Part shown: positions 11,377 to 21,827 of the stretch, in pieces
Layout of the letters: each line of letters starts with the position of its first letter
Numbering within the stretch: position 1 is the stretch's first letter
Assembly (NCBI GenBank): GCA_037447655.1
Contig: JBBHKE010000854.1
Span: 50,023 to 102,653 of the forward strand
Length of the DNA stretch: 52,631 nucleotides
Direction: 5' to 3'
Source of the DNA: Zygnema cylindricum
Taxonomy: Eukaryota; Streptophyta; Zygnematophyceae; Zygnematales; Zygnemataceae
The notes under the pieces: model-generated
The model's input: only the letters and a program-made list of their open reading frames with translations
What the model was told of the DNA's origin: nothing
Database searches by the model: none
Made by a program: the position numbers and the translations under genes

Positions 11377-12430
11377 TGTAGAAATAAATGGTTATTTGTT
11401 ATGTATTTTCTAGGTCTAAAATGAAAGGCAGAAAAGGAGCCTAGGCAGTCTGCTTCTAACTCCTCTCTTCAGCTACCACACTTGTCGCAGTCATTGAAAG
11501 TTGAAGAGGAAGCTAGAGCCATGGCTGCCTATACTGCTTATAGAGATAGAGAGACAGGTGGTAGATTTTGGTAGATTTACCAAAATATACCTGACAAACC
11601 CAAGATTTGATCCTGGTACCTGCCGTCCGTCAGTTCTAAGTAGCCGGTAGCTTTATCCTATAGTCTAGGATCAGTGCTAAGACATATAGGGTTTGAGAAG
11701 TATTTAAACTGTTACGCGTGAACAATTTCATTTAACTGTAACTATAGACGACGCATATGGATACAATTTTGTAAAAGTACGGAGTACATTACGAATACGC
11801 AATGGATGTCCCACATTTTGTTTCGACAGCAAAACAAATATTGCGCAACAATTTATGACGGCTACGATTAAAAACCGGTTTGATCGGACGGCCAAAGAAG
11901 ACGTCGAGATCGCGCAATAGGATTTTGGCGGTTTTCGGTCACCGCCACATCGATCGACACGTGGCACGACAACATTAGATTACGGCATCTCCGAAGATTT
12001 CAGGAACAAATCCATATATGACATGTGTCGATTAGTTGGCCATGTCGTACAATGGCCGTACAAAAAGTACACCGGCACCTGTACCTTTCTGTACAATACA
12101 GTATTTTGATTGGTGCCGTACTTTAGTAGATAGTGTTTAAGAGAGAGATAGGACTTAGAAAAATTTGGAAGATAGGACCCTCTCTCCAAGAGAGCCTCTG
12201 TACAAAAGGTTAACTTTGACCCTCCATAACTTACTACTCGCGGAGCAAATTCAGAGTTTTTTTTTGCTATCAACTCAAGGGAGTCTTGCCATCACAAGGG
12301 TGAAGGTGGTCAGAGTTTTTGTTTGCCAGGGTGGCAGTTATTCTTGCTGAAACACACAAGGGTCACGGTTATCCTAGAGGCTTCTTGCAAGCTGTCCATT
12401 CTGAGGACCTATGGAGGTCTCAAATTTGCA
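11377..12430 (+). repeat. A 3' LTR (1054 bp)
   Basis: It starts TGTAGAAATAAATGG after the purine tract and ends AAATTTGCA, followed by the target duplication GCAAA and the rest of F's RNase H. Confidence 0.9.
11604..11662 (-). promoter_or_regulatory. antisense tRNA-like A/B boxes in A 3' LTR
   Basis: It has the same arrangement as at 6222-6280: A-box-like TATAGGATAAAGCT (11662-11649), then GATCAAATC within 11613-11604, with the CGGCTAC block between them. Confidence 0.5.
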
Positions 12431-12435
12431 GCAAA

Positions 12436-13225
12436 CAGTTGTACCACTCCCATGGACTTGAAGAAAGTAAGTGATTGGAGTGTAGAAGGAGGAGTGATAA
12501 TCTTAGATGATCAGATGAGTCCAGAGAAGAGAGAGTTTATGAAGTCTATTCCTTACAGACAGGTTGTAGGAAGTTTGATCTACTTTATGAACTCTACAAG
12601 ATCGGACATAGAGGCAGTAGTAGGAGTCCTCAGTAGGATTCTTAACGATCGTAGAAAGAGAGATTGGTAGGCAACCAAGAGAGTCATGAGATATCTGGTA
12701 GGAACTAGAGAGTTGTGGTTGCATTTGGGAGGGGAGCACACTGATATCACCACTTGGAGTGATGCGAGTTACGGGGATGCACCTATGAGAAGATGCACTT
12801 CTGTATATTTTTTGTATGTGGGGGAAGGTGCTTGTTGTTGAAGTAGTAAGCAACAAAAGGTGGTTGTTCAGTCTACTATAGAGGTTGAGTATATGGCCTC
12901 TTGTTCTGCTGTAAAAGATTTAATGTGGGTCAAGTCATTATTGCAAGAACAGTGGTATGTGAAGGAGGGAGTGCATGAAGTCTTATGCGATAATCAAGCT
13001 AAAATTACAATTGCAGCCAATTCAAAACATCATTTCAAAGCTAAACATATGGACATAAGATTGAGCTTCGTAAGAAAAAAAGTTAAAAATAGAATTTTGA
13101 ATCTTGTGTATAGACCTGACGAAGAAATGGTGGTTGACATGATGACCAAACCTGTGCCCTCTCTAAACTAAAATATTGTACGGAAAAATGCGGGTTGAAA
13201 GACAAATTAATACTAGACTAGAAAA
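12436..13225 (+). pseudogene. F RT/RNase H, 3' continuation
   Basis: The frame picks up at CTTPMDLKKVSD, exactly where 5993 stopped. It continues through YRQVVGSLIYFMN, a TAG in place of W before AATKRV, the RNase H aspartate (TTWSDASYGDAPMRRCTS), SKQQKVVVQSTIEVEYM, LCDNQAKITIAANSKHHFKAK and VVDMMTKPVPS. Stops lie at 12668 and 12839, and a frameshift near 13165. Confidence 0.83.
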
Positions 13226-13234
13226 TAAGGGGAG

Positions 13235-14239
13235 TGTTGAGTATAAGTAATTTCTAAGTCTAAATTAGATAAAAAGTGAAGAGAGCGCAAGCAGTATGTT
13301 TCCAACTCTCTCTCTATCCCCCACACTTGTTGCAGTCACTGAAAGGGAGAGAGAGAGAAAGAGTAGTGGAGCCATGGCTGCCTCAACTCCACTTGTGCAG
13401 GACTAAAGAGTGACCTAAGTCACTCCCAACAAAAGGCTGAATCTGGCAGGACTCAAACCCCAGACCTGTAGAGCATGGCGTAGCCGTTAGCTCTTACCGC
13501 TCTGTCGTAGAAGTTTGCTAGAGTATATAGTGCTTGATAAATACTTAAACAGTGTTAGGGTAGTTATTCCGATTAACGAAAACACAGACATAAGTACATG
13601 GAGCGGATTAAATACAGTACGAATATGATTCCGCACGAAACAGATGAATCAGACAATGTATTTATTACGGCTACGATTAAATTAGATTCTAATCGGGCGG
13701 CCGGAATTAGCGCCGAGATCACGGAAGAAGATTTCGGCGGTTTGTGGTCATCGCCACATCGGATGACGCGTGGCGAAATTACATTGGATCGTGGAATCTC
13801 CGGAGATTATGGCACCGAATCCGGATATGACACGTGTCGACATTTGGGACATGTCGTACAATGTTCGTACATAAAGTACACCGGCAGATGTACTTTTGCG
13901 TACGGAACTGTATTTTGATTGGTTCCGTACATCAGTAGATAGAGTCTGTGAGAGAGATAGGACTTAGAAAAATTAGGAGATAGGACCCTCTCTCCCAGAG
14001 AGCTTCTGTACAAAAGGTCAACTTTGACCCTTCATAACTTACTGCTCAGGGGAGCAAATTCAGAGATTCTTTTTGATATCGACTCAGGGGAGTCTTGCCT
14101 TCTCATAGGTGGAGGTGGTCAGAGTTTTTGTCTACCAAGGTGGCAGTTATTTTTGCTGAAACACAAAGAGGTCGGGGTTATCCTAGAAGCTTCGTGTGAG
14201 CTGCTTACTCTGAGGGCCAATGGAGGTCTCAGAGTTGCA
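13235..14239 (+). repeat. F 3' LTR (1005 bp)
   Basis: It starts TGTTGAGTATAAG after the purine tract AAAATAAGGGGAG and ends GAGTTGCA. Its 3' half is close to A's LTR and its 5' half closer to J's. It contains the antisense tRNA-like segment and abuts G's integrase (14240). Confidence 0.87.
13449..13502 (-). promoter_or_regulatory. antisense tRNA-like A/B boxes in F LTR
   Basis: On the minus strand, GAGCGGTAAGAGCT (13502-13489) is followed 29 nt later by GGTTTGAGTCC (13459-13449), one base off the B-box consensus. TAACGGCTACG lies between them. Confidence 0.5.
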
Positions 14240-15561
14240 CTATAGTCATCTGTAAAGGTAAGCATAAACTTAACACCTCCCACATATGGGTATCTAGATG
14301 GCCCCCATACATCTAAATAAATTAGTGGTAACACCATGGTACTTCTAAGATCAATTTGCAAAGGGGAAGGCAATTTATGAATTTTTCACATTGCACAATC
14401 ATCACATACATTTGATGCTGATTTTTGACTAATTTTTACACATTCCACCATTTTATACTTTACCATCTTTTCTAATCTATCATAATTCACATGTCTTAAA
14501 CGTTTATGTCATAAATCACAATCACTAATTACAACAGAGTACATAAAATCATTGTCATTATCATTTGCAAGACTTAATTGATACAAATAATTTCCTCTAG
14601 CAAATCCCTTTGCAGCTATTTTCCCATTATTACTCACTTTTTTCTTCCCATTCTCAGATATATTTTTAAAACCTTTGTTTTCTACCATTGACGTGGAGAA
14701 AAAATTCCTTTTAAAAGTTGGGACATATAACACATCTTCCAATACAATTTTCACAGTCTTTCCCTCTACGTTCAAAATAAGTGACACCCTCCCCTTTGCT
14801 TTCGACTCAACAAAGGTATCATCACTAACATAAATTTTGATGGGTGAAGTAGAATGAATACTCTCAAAAAGGTGGCGACTGTGACACTTTTTTGCAAATG
14901 CACCGGAGTCTATAATCCATTATTCCTCCTCCACGCCTTCAGTTGCTTGCGCCATCGCAAAGTATTTCTTTTTGCAGTTGATGGGAAAAATGCTCACGTC
15001 CTCTTTTTGAAATGCGTTGGAAAATGTTGTTGGTCGTCCACTTGACTAAGATGGAACCCGGCTTTCATCCCAACCAGATCAAAAAAATCTTGTACCTTTC
15101 GCTCTCTTGTACATATTACAAAACCTCAAAACATGGCCTCTTTTTCTTCACAGTAATAGCATGTTAAAGGTGACCTTCTAGCAGCACTACCTCTACCACT
15201 GCCATTGCCAATCTAAGAGTCTGAAAATTGGTTAGCTAGTGCCTGAATAGACTTACTACTACCTCTTTGTAAAATCTGGTTAGCTTCTTCACTCAAAATG
15301 AGTTGAATTGCTAACGCAATGTTCCCTTGACACTATGGAAAAGCCTTTAGCCTATCCATGGCTCCCTTGTACTCATCTGGTAAAGTTCTCGTCAATAACA
15401 TAGCCTGCTAAGGTGGTGAGAAGTCCCTACCTCCACTTGTACTCTGAAGGACCAACCTTTTCATAACATGGCAATGATCCGACATACTACCTCCACAATA
15501 TCTAGATTCAAAGATCTCTGTTGTTATATTAGTCTGCTATATTAGTCTGAACAGTGACATC
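14240..15561 (-). pseudogene. element G: integrase start, HHCC, protease and gag remnants
   Basis: Read on the minus strand from 15561: gag (15515-15200, matching 452-690), a decayed knuckle (CYYCEEKE), protease remnants, a 92-codon frame (14787-14509) with the protease tail VPTFKRNFFSTSMVENKGF, the HHCC region and the integrase start (GPSRYPYVGGVKFMLTFTDDYS). The integrase is cut at 14240 by F's LTR. The gag is cut at 15561 by element B and continues at 21977-22235. Confidence 0.8.
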
Positions 15562-16564
15562 TGTTGTCCATAGCCAATTTTAGCCATGGATTACCCTCGG
15601 AAGCACCACAGACTACCTCTCAAACAGCTGTGTTTCAGACATCACAGAATACTCCAAAATAAACAAAATTACCTCAAACTGCACCAAAGCAGTATACAAT
15701 AGACATTGCAAGCTCCCAAAGTTACAGCCAAATCCACCAAGGAATCTAGAAGAAATAAGCTCTAGAGTTTCACAATAACAGCTGACAGCTTCACAAAATA
15801 ACCACTGAGACTTCTCACATAATCTTACACGGATAAAATATAAGAATGAAACTGCACACACATATAGATTCTATATCATAGAATAACTTCACAAATTTTC
15901 ACATGAAAACACCACACAAGGTGATCACACCAACAGTTCAAAGATGCAGAAAACAATTTGCCATTGCTTTGATAAACTTGACTGTGATAATAAGAATAAA
16001 CTAAGACCTACAATTTATACACTCAAACTCACTCCTGATTGTACGGAGGCATACCAGCCGTGCACTAACTACCAGTTACCTCTATTAATGTTTGTATACC
16101 TGAATACTTCTAAATATGTCAGGATGAGTAAATCTACACTAATAACTAATACACATAAAGACAAACCATTGTTGTTTCAAATATTTACAAGTACACGCAA
16201 TCTAACAAAATCGTATGTTGAGTCACTTAATGAAACGATGTCATGTCATCCAAATCAACCGTACCGTAATCGCGTCATTTGAAATAAATCCGGCGTGTCA
16301 CATATAAGGTACACCTCATTTGCGATAAATGTCGTCTGTCGCATTAGATTCTGTACGGCCGACGTATTCTTATAAAACATTTCGAATATTAATCGTCGGA
16401 TCGCTTCGCGATCCGCCGTCCATTTCCTAGAGCATTCCGCGCCACTCAATTAGTCCATTAATTTTATTGGTACGTTTAATTCCCCCAAATGACGTACGCC
16501 TCATACCGTATTATGAAGGCTAGATTAAAACGGGTGTGTACGAATTTAAATCTTTAAAACAACA
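15562..16564 (-). repeat. B 3' LTR (1003 bp)
   Basis: On the plus strand it starts TGTTGTCCATAG and ends TTTAAAACAACA. It is nearly identical to 19009-19751 and the two other pieces of the 5' LTR. A 7-bp-stem hairpin, GGATCGCTTCGCGATCC, lies at 16398-16414. Confidence 0.9.
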
Positions 16565-17285
16565 TTCCTCGAAAGACTTGATTTCGTTTATCCATGAGTT
16601 AACCCTCTTTATATTTCACTACAGTAAATTAAACGTCATACACTTTCACAAATATCAAATCGATACTTAGCATTGTACTGAATAACTACGCATGAAACAC
16701 AATGTACACGAAACTAAATATTCAAAATACCAACACTCCCCTAAAGATTTAGTTGCGTGTACTTGGAATAGAATAAGCAACGTGTCAAGTGTCATACGTC
16801 ACCACTGCTTTTGCTGCGCTGCTATGTTGCGTCGCTGCTTCGTGACGCGAACTTCTATCGATGAATCGTCACTGTTTTCGCTGCGCTGCTATGATGCGTC
16901 GCTGTTTCGCGATGCGAACTACATCCGATGATTCACCACTGCTTTCACTACGTTCTACCATGTCTTCCGAAATTTTCCTTCCTGAACAAGCCATTGCTTC
17001 CGCCACCTCCTTCATCTTCAAAAAAACATAAATATTTTTTTTTTTTCTTTTCACCTAACTCAACAAGGAAGAACACCAAATTTAAAATCCTACCAAAAAT
17101 ATCGAATGTCGAAAGTAACTGTCTTTATAACACATGCATGTAATATAAGTTTTTCCAAAATTAAGATATCTCTCAATTCACGTTCTCCAAAAATGTCCTC
17201 CATAAAATCATTTCTCCCACTCTCTTCTCTTGATCACTTTCTGAGCATGTTTTCTTCTGCTCTTGATCCTCTGATCATTGCATCT
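16565..17285 (-). other. B internal region downstream of the novel ORF
   Basis: This is where pol would normally lie, but no Pol motif is seen on either strand. It contains a two-and-a-half copy direct repeat of about 67-69 bp (16800-16960) with the core GCTGCGCTGCTATG. A 61-codon Ser/Glu/Arg-rich frame (17054-16869) overlaps the repeat and has no recognised domain. Short A/T runs lie near 17035-17048. Confidence 0.6.
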
Positions 17286-18104
17286 TCACTTTGTTTTCTT
17301 CATGATCTTTTGTCTTTTCTGAAAGTTTACATTTTTGTCACAATTTTCTACTCGTTTAATGTCAAAAATTCTAATTTTCTGTTTTACCTTTATGTTTTTC
17401 TCCATAGATTTGCTACTCCCATTAACTTCATTCATCTGAGAAATTTTAATTTTGATTCTTTTTCTTTTCAATTGCACTCTTTTCTTCCTATTTTCCTTTC
17501 CTATATTTCTAACTTTTGCATTTCTATTACATTTTTCACTCCCACAAACTTCCTTTCTCACTCCAATTTTCTGAAAAGTTTTTTTTTGTTCTTCTCCTAG
17601 TTCACCAATTTCCACATCCACCTTATTTCTAGTTTCTGCATCTAAGTGTCCATCACTTTTTTCAACTCCTCTTACTTCAGTTAACAAACTCTTATGTAAG
17701 CAATTTTCACTCACCGATTTATCATCATATAAGGTCACAAAAATTGTGTCCTTCTCTCTTTCGTCCTTCACAACACTATCTTTGATGACATAACTCCTTC
17801 CACATGTTTCCACATTATACACCTCATTCCTAATTCCAATTTTCTTCATATCTTCGCCCGGTCCTTCTCTAAAAACTGGGTTTATTTTATTATTCTTTAT
17901 GTTTAAGTATTTCTCGGCTTCCACTTCCAAGTGACCTTCACTTCCTCCATTTTTCGTTACTTCAATAACCTCTTCCTCTTGTAACTCTTTCTTACTCACC
18001 AATCTGTTATCGGGAAAAGGGACAGACACCAAATCCTCGGTCACCTCCTTCTTCACTCCACTTTTGGTGACAAAATATTTTTCCTTTCCTTCTTCTTTTA
18101 CCAT
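17286..18104 (-). CDS. lysine/glutamate-rich 272-aa ORF of element B (unknown)
   Basis: I do not recognise this protein. It is uninterrupted, unlike the gag beside it. Residues 22-95 and 117-186 are a diverged tandem duplication: each has a GHL-[ED]-[VA]-E segment (57-62, 152-157) and ends in a K-I-G-[IV]-R-x-E-V box (88-95, 179-186). A third box, KSGVKKEV, lies at 14-21. The last 75 residues are very basic (KRKRIKIK at 213-220) and could bind nucleic acid or act as a nuclear signal. There is no signal peptide, membrane segment or catalytic motif. The ATG lies 4 bases after the UAG that ends the gag tail, in the same frame, so a readthrough Gag-X fusion is possible. A low-complexity relic is the main alternative. 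Confidence 0.6.
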   Translation of the reverse strand: MVKEEGKEKYFVTKSGVKKEVTEDLVSVPFPDNRLVSKKELQEEEVIEVTKNGGSEGHLEVEAEKYLNIKNNKINPVFREGPGEDMKKIGIRNEVYNVETCGRSYVIKDSVVKDEREKDTIFVTLYDDKSVSENCLHKSLLTEVRGVEKSDGHLDAETRNKVDVEIGELGEEQKKTFQKIGVRKEVCGSEKCNRNAKVRNIGKENRKKRVQLKRKRIKIKISQMNEVNGSSKSMEKNIKVKQKIRIFDIKRVENCDKNVNFQKRQKIMKKTK

Positions 18105-18264
18105 ATTCTAAAAAACACAGATGGTCGATAAGTAAACAAATTTGTTGGCGGAAAGTTTGTACTTTTTGTCAACACTCAGACATATCATAGAATCCATTAA
18201 CACCTTTGGTTGTCTTTGTGTAGTAGGATGGACTCGGTTGTTGTCCCATCCATCTCTGAAATTT

Positions 18265-18334
18265 CCTGTAACACATGCACTTTTATATGATGGACATACC
18301 CTGTAACACATGCACTTTTATATGATGGACATAC
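18265..18334. repeat. 35-bp perfect tandem duplication in B gag
   Basis: Two identical 35-bp copies, beginning CCTGTAACACATGCAC on the plus strand, lie head to tail. As 35 is not a multiple of 3, the second copy breaks the gag frame just after the zinc knuckle. Without it the frame would join gag to the tail that ends at 18108. Its perfection suggests a recent event. Confidence 0.85.
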
Positions 18335-18994
18335 CGTGAAAGTATGTCCTAAAGCATTACAATAAAAACAATTCTTAGATCCATTTTCGGACCCACTATT
18401 ACATCTAGTTTTCTGAAACTAAGAATTAGATACCTTCATGTTCGTCTCAGTTGATAAAATCTCTTTACTAGCTTCTTCATCTAAAACAAATCTTCTTGCT
18501 AGAGTTAAGTTCCAATCTTTTTTATCAATTAAAGTCAATCTGTCTAACACACTCTTATATTCTTTAGGTAGGCTTCTCATAAAAAAAGAGAGCTCGTTGA
18601 GCATCTGCAAGGTTTCCTCCTGCCAAATCATTTTCTGCAAATAATACTTTTAGATCAATACAGTGTTTCTCCATACTACCTCTTACATACTTGTTTTCAA
18701 CTATTTTGGTAACACTACTAAGCCAATGATATACTGAAGTTTTTGCATATGTACATTCTAAGCAGTTCCATAATTCAGCTAACTTTTTAAAACTTATGTA
18801 TGACATTACCAGTTCATCAATCAAGGATTTCTTGAAAACCCTTAGACACTCATGGTTCTTCTTTTTCCATCCATTTGATGTTTCGGCCAAAGTGCCATCC
18901 ACCACATCCATTAACTCCATCATCTCGAAGTAGCTCTCCAACATACACCTCCAGTAATGATATTTAGATCCATCAAATATGGGTAGCCATGGGT

Positions 18995-19008
18995 GTGGGC
19001 CCATAACC
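18995..19008 (-). other. B primer-binding site (half-tRNA iMet type)
   Basis: The minus strand reads GGTTATGGGCCCAC directly after the LTR end, 14 bases of the same 15-base site as in A and H. Confidence 0.85.
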
Positions 19009-19794
19009 TGTTGTCCATAGCCTATTTCAGCCATGGATTACCCTCGGAAGCACCACAGACCACCTCTCAAACAGCTGTGTTTCAGACATCACAGAATACT
19101 CCAAAATAAACAAAATCACCTCAAACTGCACCAAAGCAGTATACAATAGACATTGCAAGCTCCCAAAGTTACAGCCAAATCCACCAAGGAATCTAGAAGA
19201 TATAAGCTCCAAAGTTTCACAAAAACAGCTGACAGCTTAACAAAATAACCACTGAGACTTCTCACAGAATCTTACACGGATAAAATATAAGAATAAAACT
19301 GCACACACATATAGATTCTATATTATAGAATAACTTCACAAATTTTCACATGAAAACACCTCATAGGGTGATCACACCAACATGTCAAAGATGCAGAAAA
19401 CAATTTGCCATTGCTTTGATAAACTTGACTCTGATAATATGAATAAACTAAGACCTACAATTTATACACTCAAACTCACTCCTGATTGTACGGAGGCATA
19501 CCAGCCGTGCACTAACTACCAGTTACCTCTATTAATGTTTGTATACCTGAATACTTCTAAATATGTCAGGATGAGTAAATCTACACTAATAACTAATACA
19601 CATAAAGACAAACCATTGTTGTTTCAAATATTTACAAGTACACGCAATCTAACAAAATCGTATGTTGAGTCACTTAATGAAACGATGTCATGTCATCCAA
19701 ATCAACCGTACCCTAATTGCGCCCTTTGAAATAAATCCGGCGTGTCACATATGTTGTCTTTTTGGAAAGCTTTCAATCTCAGAGCATCGCAGCT

Positions 19795-20000
19795 GCTTTA
19801 CAGACAAAGCAGCACAGCTGCTATACAGACAGAGCAGCGCAGCTGCTATACAACAGAGCAGCGCAGCTGCTATACAGCAGAGCAGCTGTTATACAGCAGA
19901 GCAGGTGCTATACAGCAGAGCAGCTGCTATACAGCAGAGCAACTGCTATACGGCAGAGCAGCGCAGCAGCAGAGCAGCGCAGCAGCGAAGCTGCAACACA
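19795..20000. repeat. minisatellite, about 20-26-bp GCAGAGCAGCTGCTATACA units
   Basis: Seven to eight imperfect units centred on the palindrome GCAGCTGC. It creates overlapping open frames in all three plus frames, which are artefacts of the repeat. Confidence 0.8.
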
Positions 20001-20116
20001 GACAGGACAACGCAACCCCGATTATATTTGATATGGTCGTACGGACAACGCAGCGTCTGAAATTCTTAATGTGATTCTGTACAAGATAGAGCAACTGCGA
20101 TAGATACGATTCTAGT

Positions 20117-20235
20117 CAACTTAGTGGGAACTCAGTGGTAACTTAGTGGGTAACTCAGTGGTAGCTTAGTGATAGCTCAGTGGTAGCTTAGTGATAGCTC
20201 AATGGTAGCTTGACAGATTAGTGGTAGCGTGGTGG
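20117..20235. repeat. minisatellite of alternating TAGCTTAGTG / TAGCTCAGTG decamers
   Basis: About ten imperfect 10-bp units, alternating in pairs, in the middle of the solo LTR. Confidence 0.75.
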
Positions 20236-20716
20236 TTTGATGTACCTCTCAAGTACAATGGTGTTGCCATTTCAACACAAGTATAAGACTTAGGACTCAT
20301 AGCATATTATGTATCCAGACTTCCAAGTAGTAAAACTGCAGACAATTTTTGGGAAACTTCTGAGTATTATATCTTGAGTGTTGTCAAGTCAATTGTGCTA
20401 TAACTTTGGGAGTTATCATTTTTTATGCTACTCTATATTTTGATAGAGTTTCGTGACGTTTGGATACTTGTATAAGAATTGGTGAGCACTTAAGAACAGC
20501 TGTTTGGTAGGATTCTTGATAGCTTTCAGAGTGTATCATGTCAACTTCTACTACTACTGCTGCTCCTCCACCTGCACCGTTAGTTGTAGAACAACAACAT
20601 ATAAGGTACACCTCATTTGCGATAATGGCGTCTGTGGCATTAGATTCCGTTCGGCCGACGTATTCTTTTAAAACATTTCAAAATTTTATCATCGGATCGT
20701 TTCGCGATCCGCTGTC

Positions 20717-21827
20717 TGTTGTTTTGAAAAATTTGTTTCGTGCTTACGCTACAATTCGTGCGTTATGGAATTTAATGTGGAGGTTCGAATGAATCCATGG
20801 ATTGGGGGAGCGAACGAACGGATATGATTTAAGTGATGTAAAAGACTCACTGAGTGGTGTGTACAAGCATTGACAAATGGACGGCTGATCGCGAAGCGAT
20901 CCGATGTGGAATAAACGAAATGTTGAAACAGGCACCGCCGATACGGCGCAGTCGCGACTCAGACAGGACAACGCAACTGCGGTTATTTTGGATGAATATG
21001 CGTCGCCGGTACGGAGCAGCTGCGACGCAGACAAGTCAAACGCAGCTGCGGTTTCCTTGATATGATCCGTACGGACAAAGCAGCTGACGCAGCTGCTGAT
21101 AATATAACTAGTATAGATTGTGAGTAATGATATTTGTTTAGTGGTTACTTAGTGGTAGCTTGGTTTTTGACGTACGAAGATTGTGGAGATGTCGGTGTAA
21201 ATATTATGTACAACATAGGTTTGTCTTTTTGCTAATTAGTTTATTAGTGTAGAGTTGTTCAGTCTGACATACCTCGAACTATTCGGGTATACTTACAATA
21301 TTTCAGGTAGATAGTAGATACCGTACAACTGGTATGCCTCCCTACATTCAGTAGTGAACTCTCTGGGTATAACTTGTAGGACTTAGAATATTTTGCGTAT
21401 CACAGTCAAGTTTAATCAAAGCAATGGCAGACTATTTTCTGCATCTTTGACCTGTTGGTGTGATCACTCTGTTTGGTGCATTCATGTGAAACTTTGTGGA
21501 GTTATTTTATGAGATATACTATATTTGTGTGTAAAGTTTCATACTATTCAGGAATCTCTGTAAGATTCTGTGAGCAGTCTAAGTGGTTAGTTTGTGAAGT
21601 TGTCAGCTGTTTTTGTGAAACTCTGGAGCTTATATCTTCTAGATTCCTTGGTGGATTTGGTTGTAACTTTGGAATCTTACAGTGTCTATATTATACTGTC
21701 TATTGGTGAAGTTTAAGTGATTTTGTTTATTGCGGAGTAATCTGTGCTGTCGCAAACACAGCTGTTTGAAGGGTAGTCTGTGGTGCTTCCGAGAGTAATC
21801 AATGGCTGAAATAGGCTATGGACAACA
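20717..21827 (+). mobile_element. solo LTR (1111 bp) of the B-like family, in B's 5' LTR
   Basis: It begins TGTTGTTTTG and ends GGCTATGGACAACA, and is flanked by CTGTC (20712-20716) and CCGTC (21828-21832), one mismatch. Its end region matches B's LTR in the opposite orientation, including the MAEIGYGQQ-type gag start (ATG near 21802). This sense copy inside an antisense relative makes a large inverted repeat. Confidence 0.85.

Larger units (their letters stand above)
5994..12430 (+). mobile_element. element A: full-length Ty1/copia retrotransposon
   Basis: It has two LTRs (5994-7048 and 11377-12430) with TG..CA ends, a primer site directly after the first and a purine tract (AAAATAAGGGGAG) directly before the second. 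The 5-bp target duplication GCAAA (5989-5993 and 12431-12435) is perfect. Gag, protease, integrase, RT and RNase H are in copia order. Stops and frameshifts interrupt each domain, so it is not autonomous now. Of the elements here it is the most complete. Confidence 0.92.
4308..14239 (+). mobile_element. element F: copia retrotransposon split by H and A
   Basis: F's visible parts are 4308-5993 (integrase, RT) and 12436-14239 (RNase H, 3' LTR), with element A between them. At the A insertion the RT/RNase H sequence resumes exactly after the 5-bp duplication GCAAA. F's 5' part is absent because H occupies the left side. Its 3' LTR ends at 14239 against the integrase of element G, so F inserted into G. 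Confidence 0.85.
18108..19034 (-). pseudogene. B gag with zinc knuckle
   Basis: It starts at the ATG at 19034 inside the LTR (MAEIGYGQQVMGPH) and crosses the primer site. The Gag core (WLPIFDGSKYHYW, ELWNCLECTY, YVRGSMEKHCIDLK) runs to a stop at 18564. The frame is shifted, and the LPKEYKSVLDRLTLI helix follows at 18640-18419. The knuckle CFYCNALGHTFTVC (CX2CX4HX4C) lies near 18370-18330. A 35-bp tandem duplication at 18265-18334 then shifts the frame again. The tail frame ends in UAG at 18108-18110. Confidence 0.82.
19752..20593 (+). mobile_element. solo LTR (842 bp) inserted in B's 5' LTR
   Basis: It begins TGTTGTCTTTTTGG and ends TTGTAGAACA, flanked by ACATA (19747-19751 and 20594-20598). 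The last 250 bp match 192-451. It includes two minisatellites and, near its end, an ATG (20538) with a Ser/Thr/Ala/Pro gag start. The LTR end could alternatively be set 3 bases later, but then the duplication fails. Confidence 0.82.

Noticed and set aside
17106-17600. 164-codon plus-strand ORF, very Phe/Ser-rich
   Set aside because: It is the complement of the lysine-rich ORF at 17286-18104; Lys/Glu codons read backwards as Phe/Ser/Leu. The minus frame is longer and starts next to gag.
19662-20074. Three overlapping Gln/Ala/Ser-rich ORFs in all plus frames
   Set aside because: They are produced by the GCAGAGCAGCTGCTATACA minisatellite, which has no stop in any frame. No frame is favoured.
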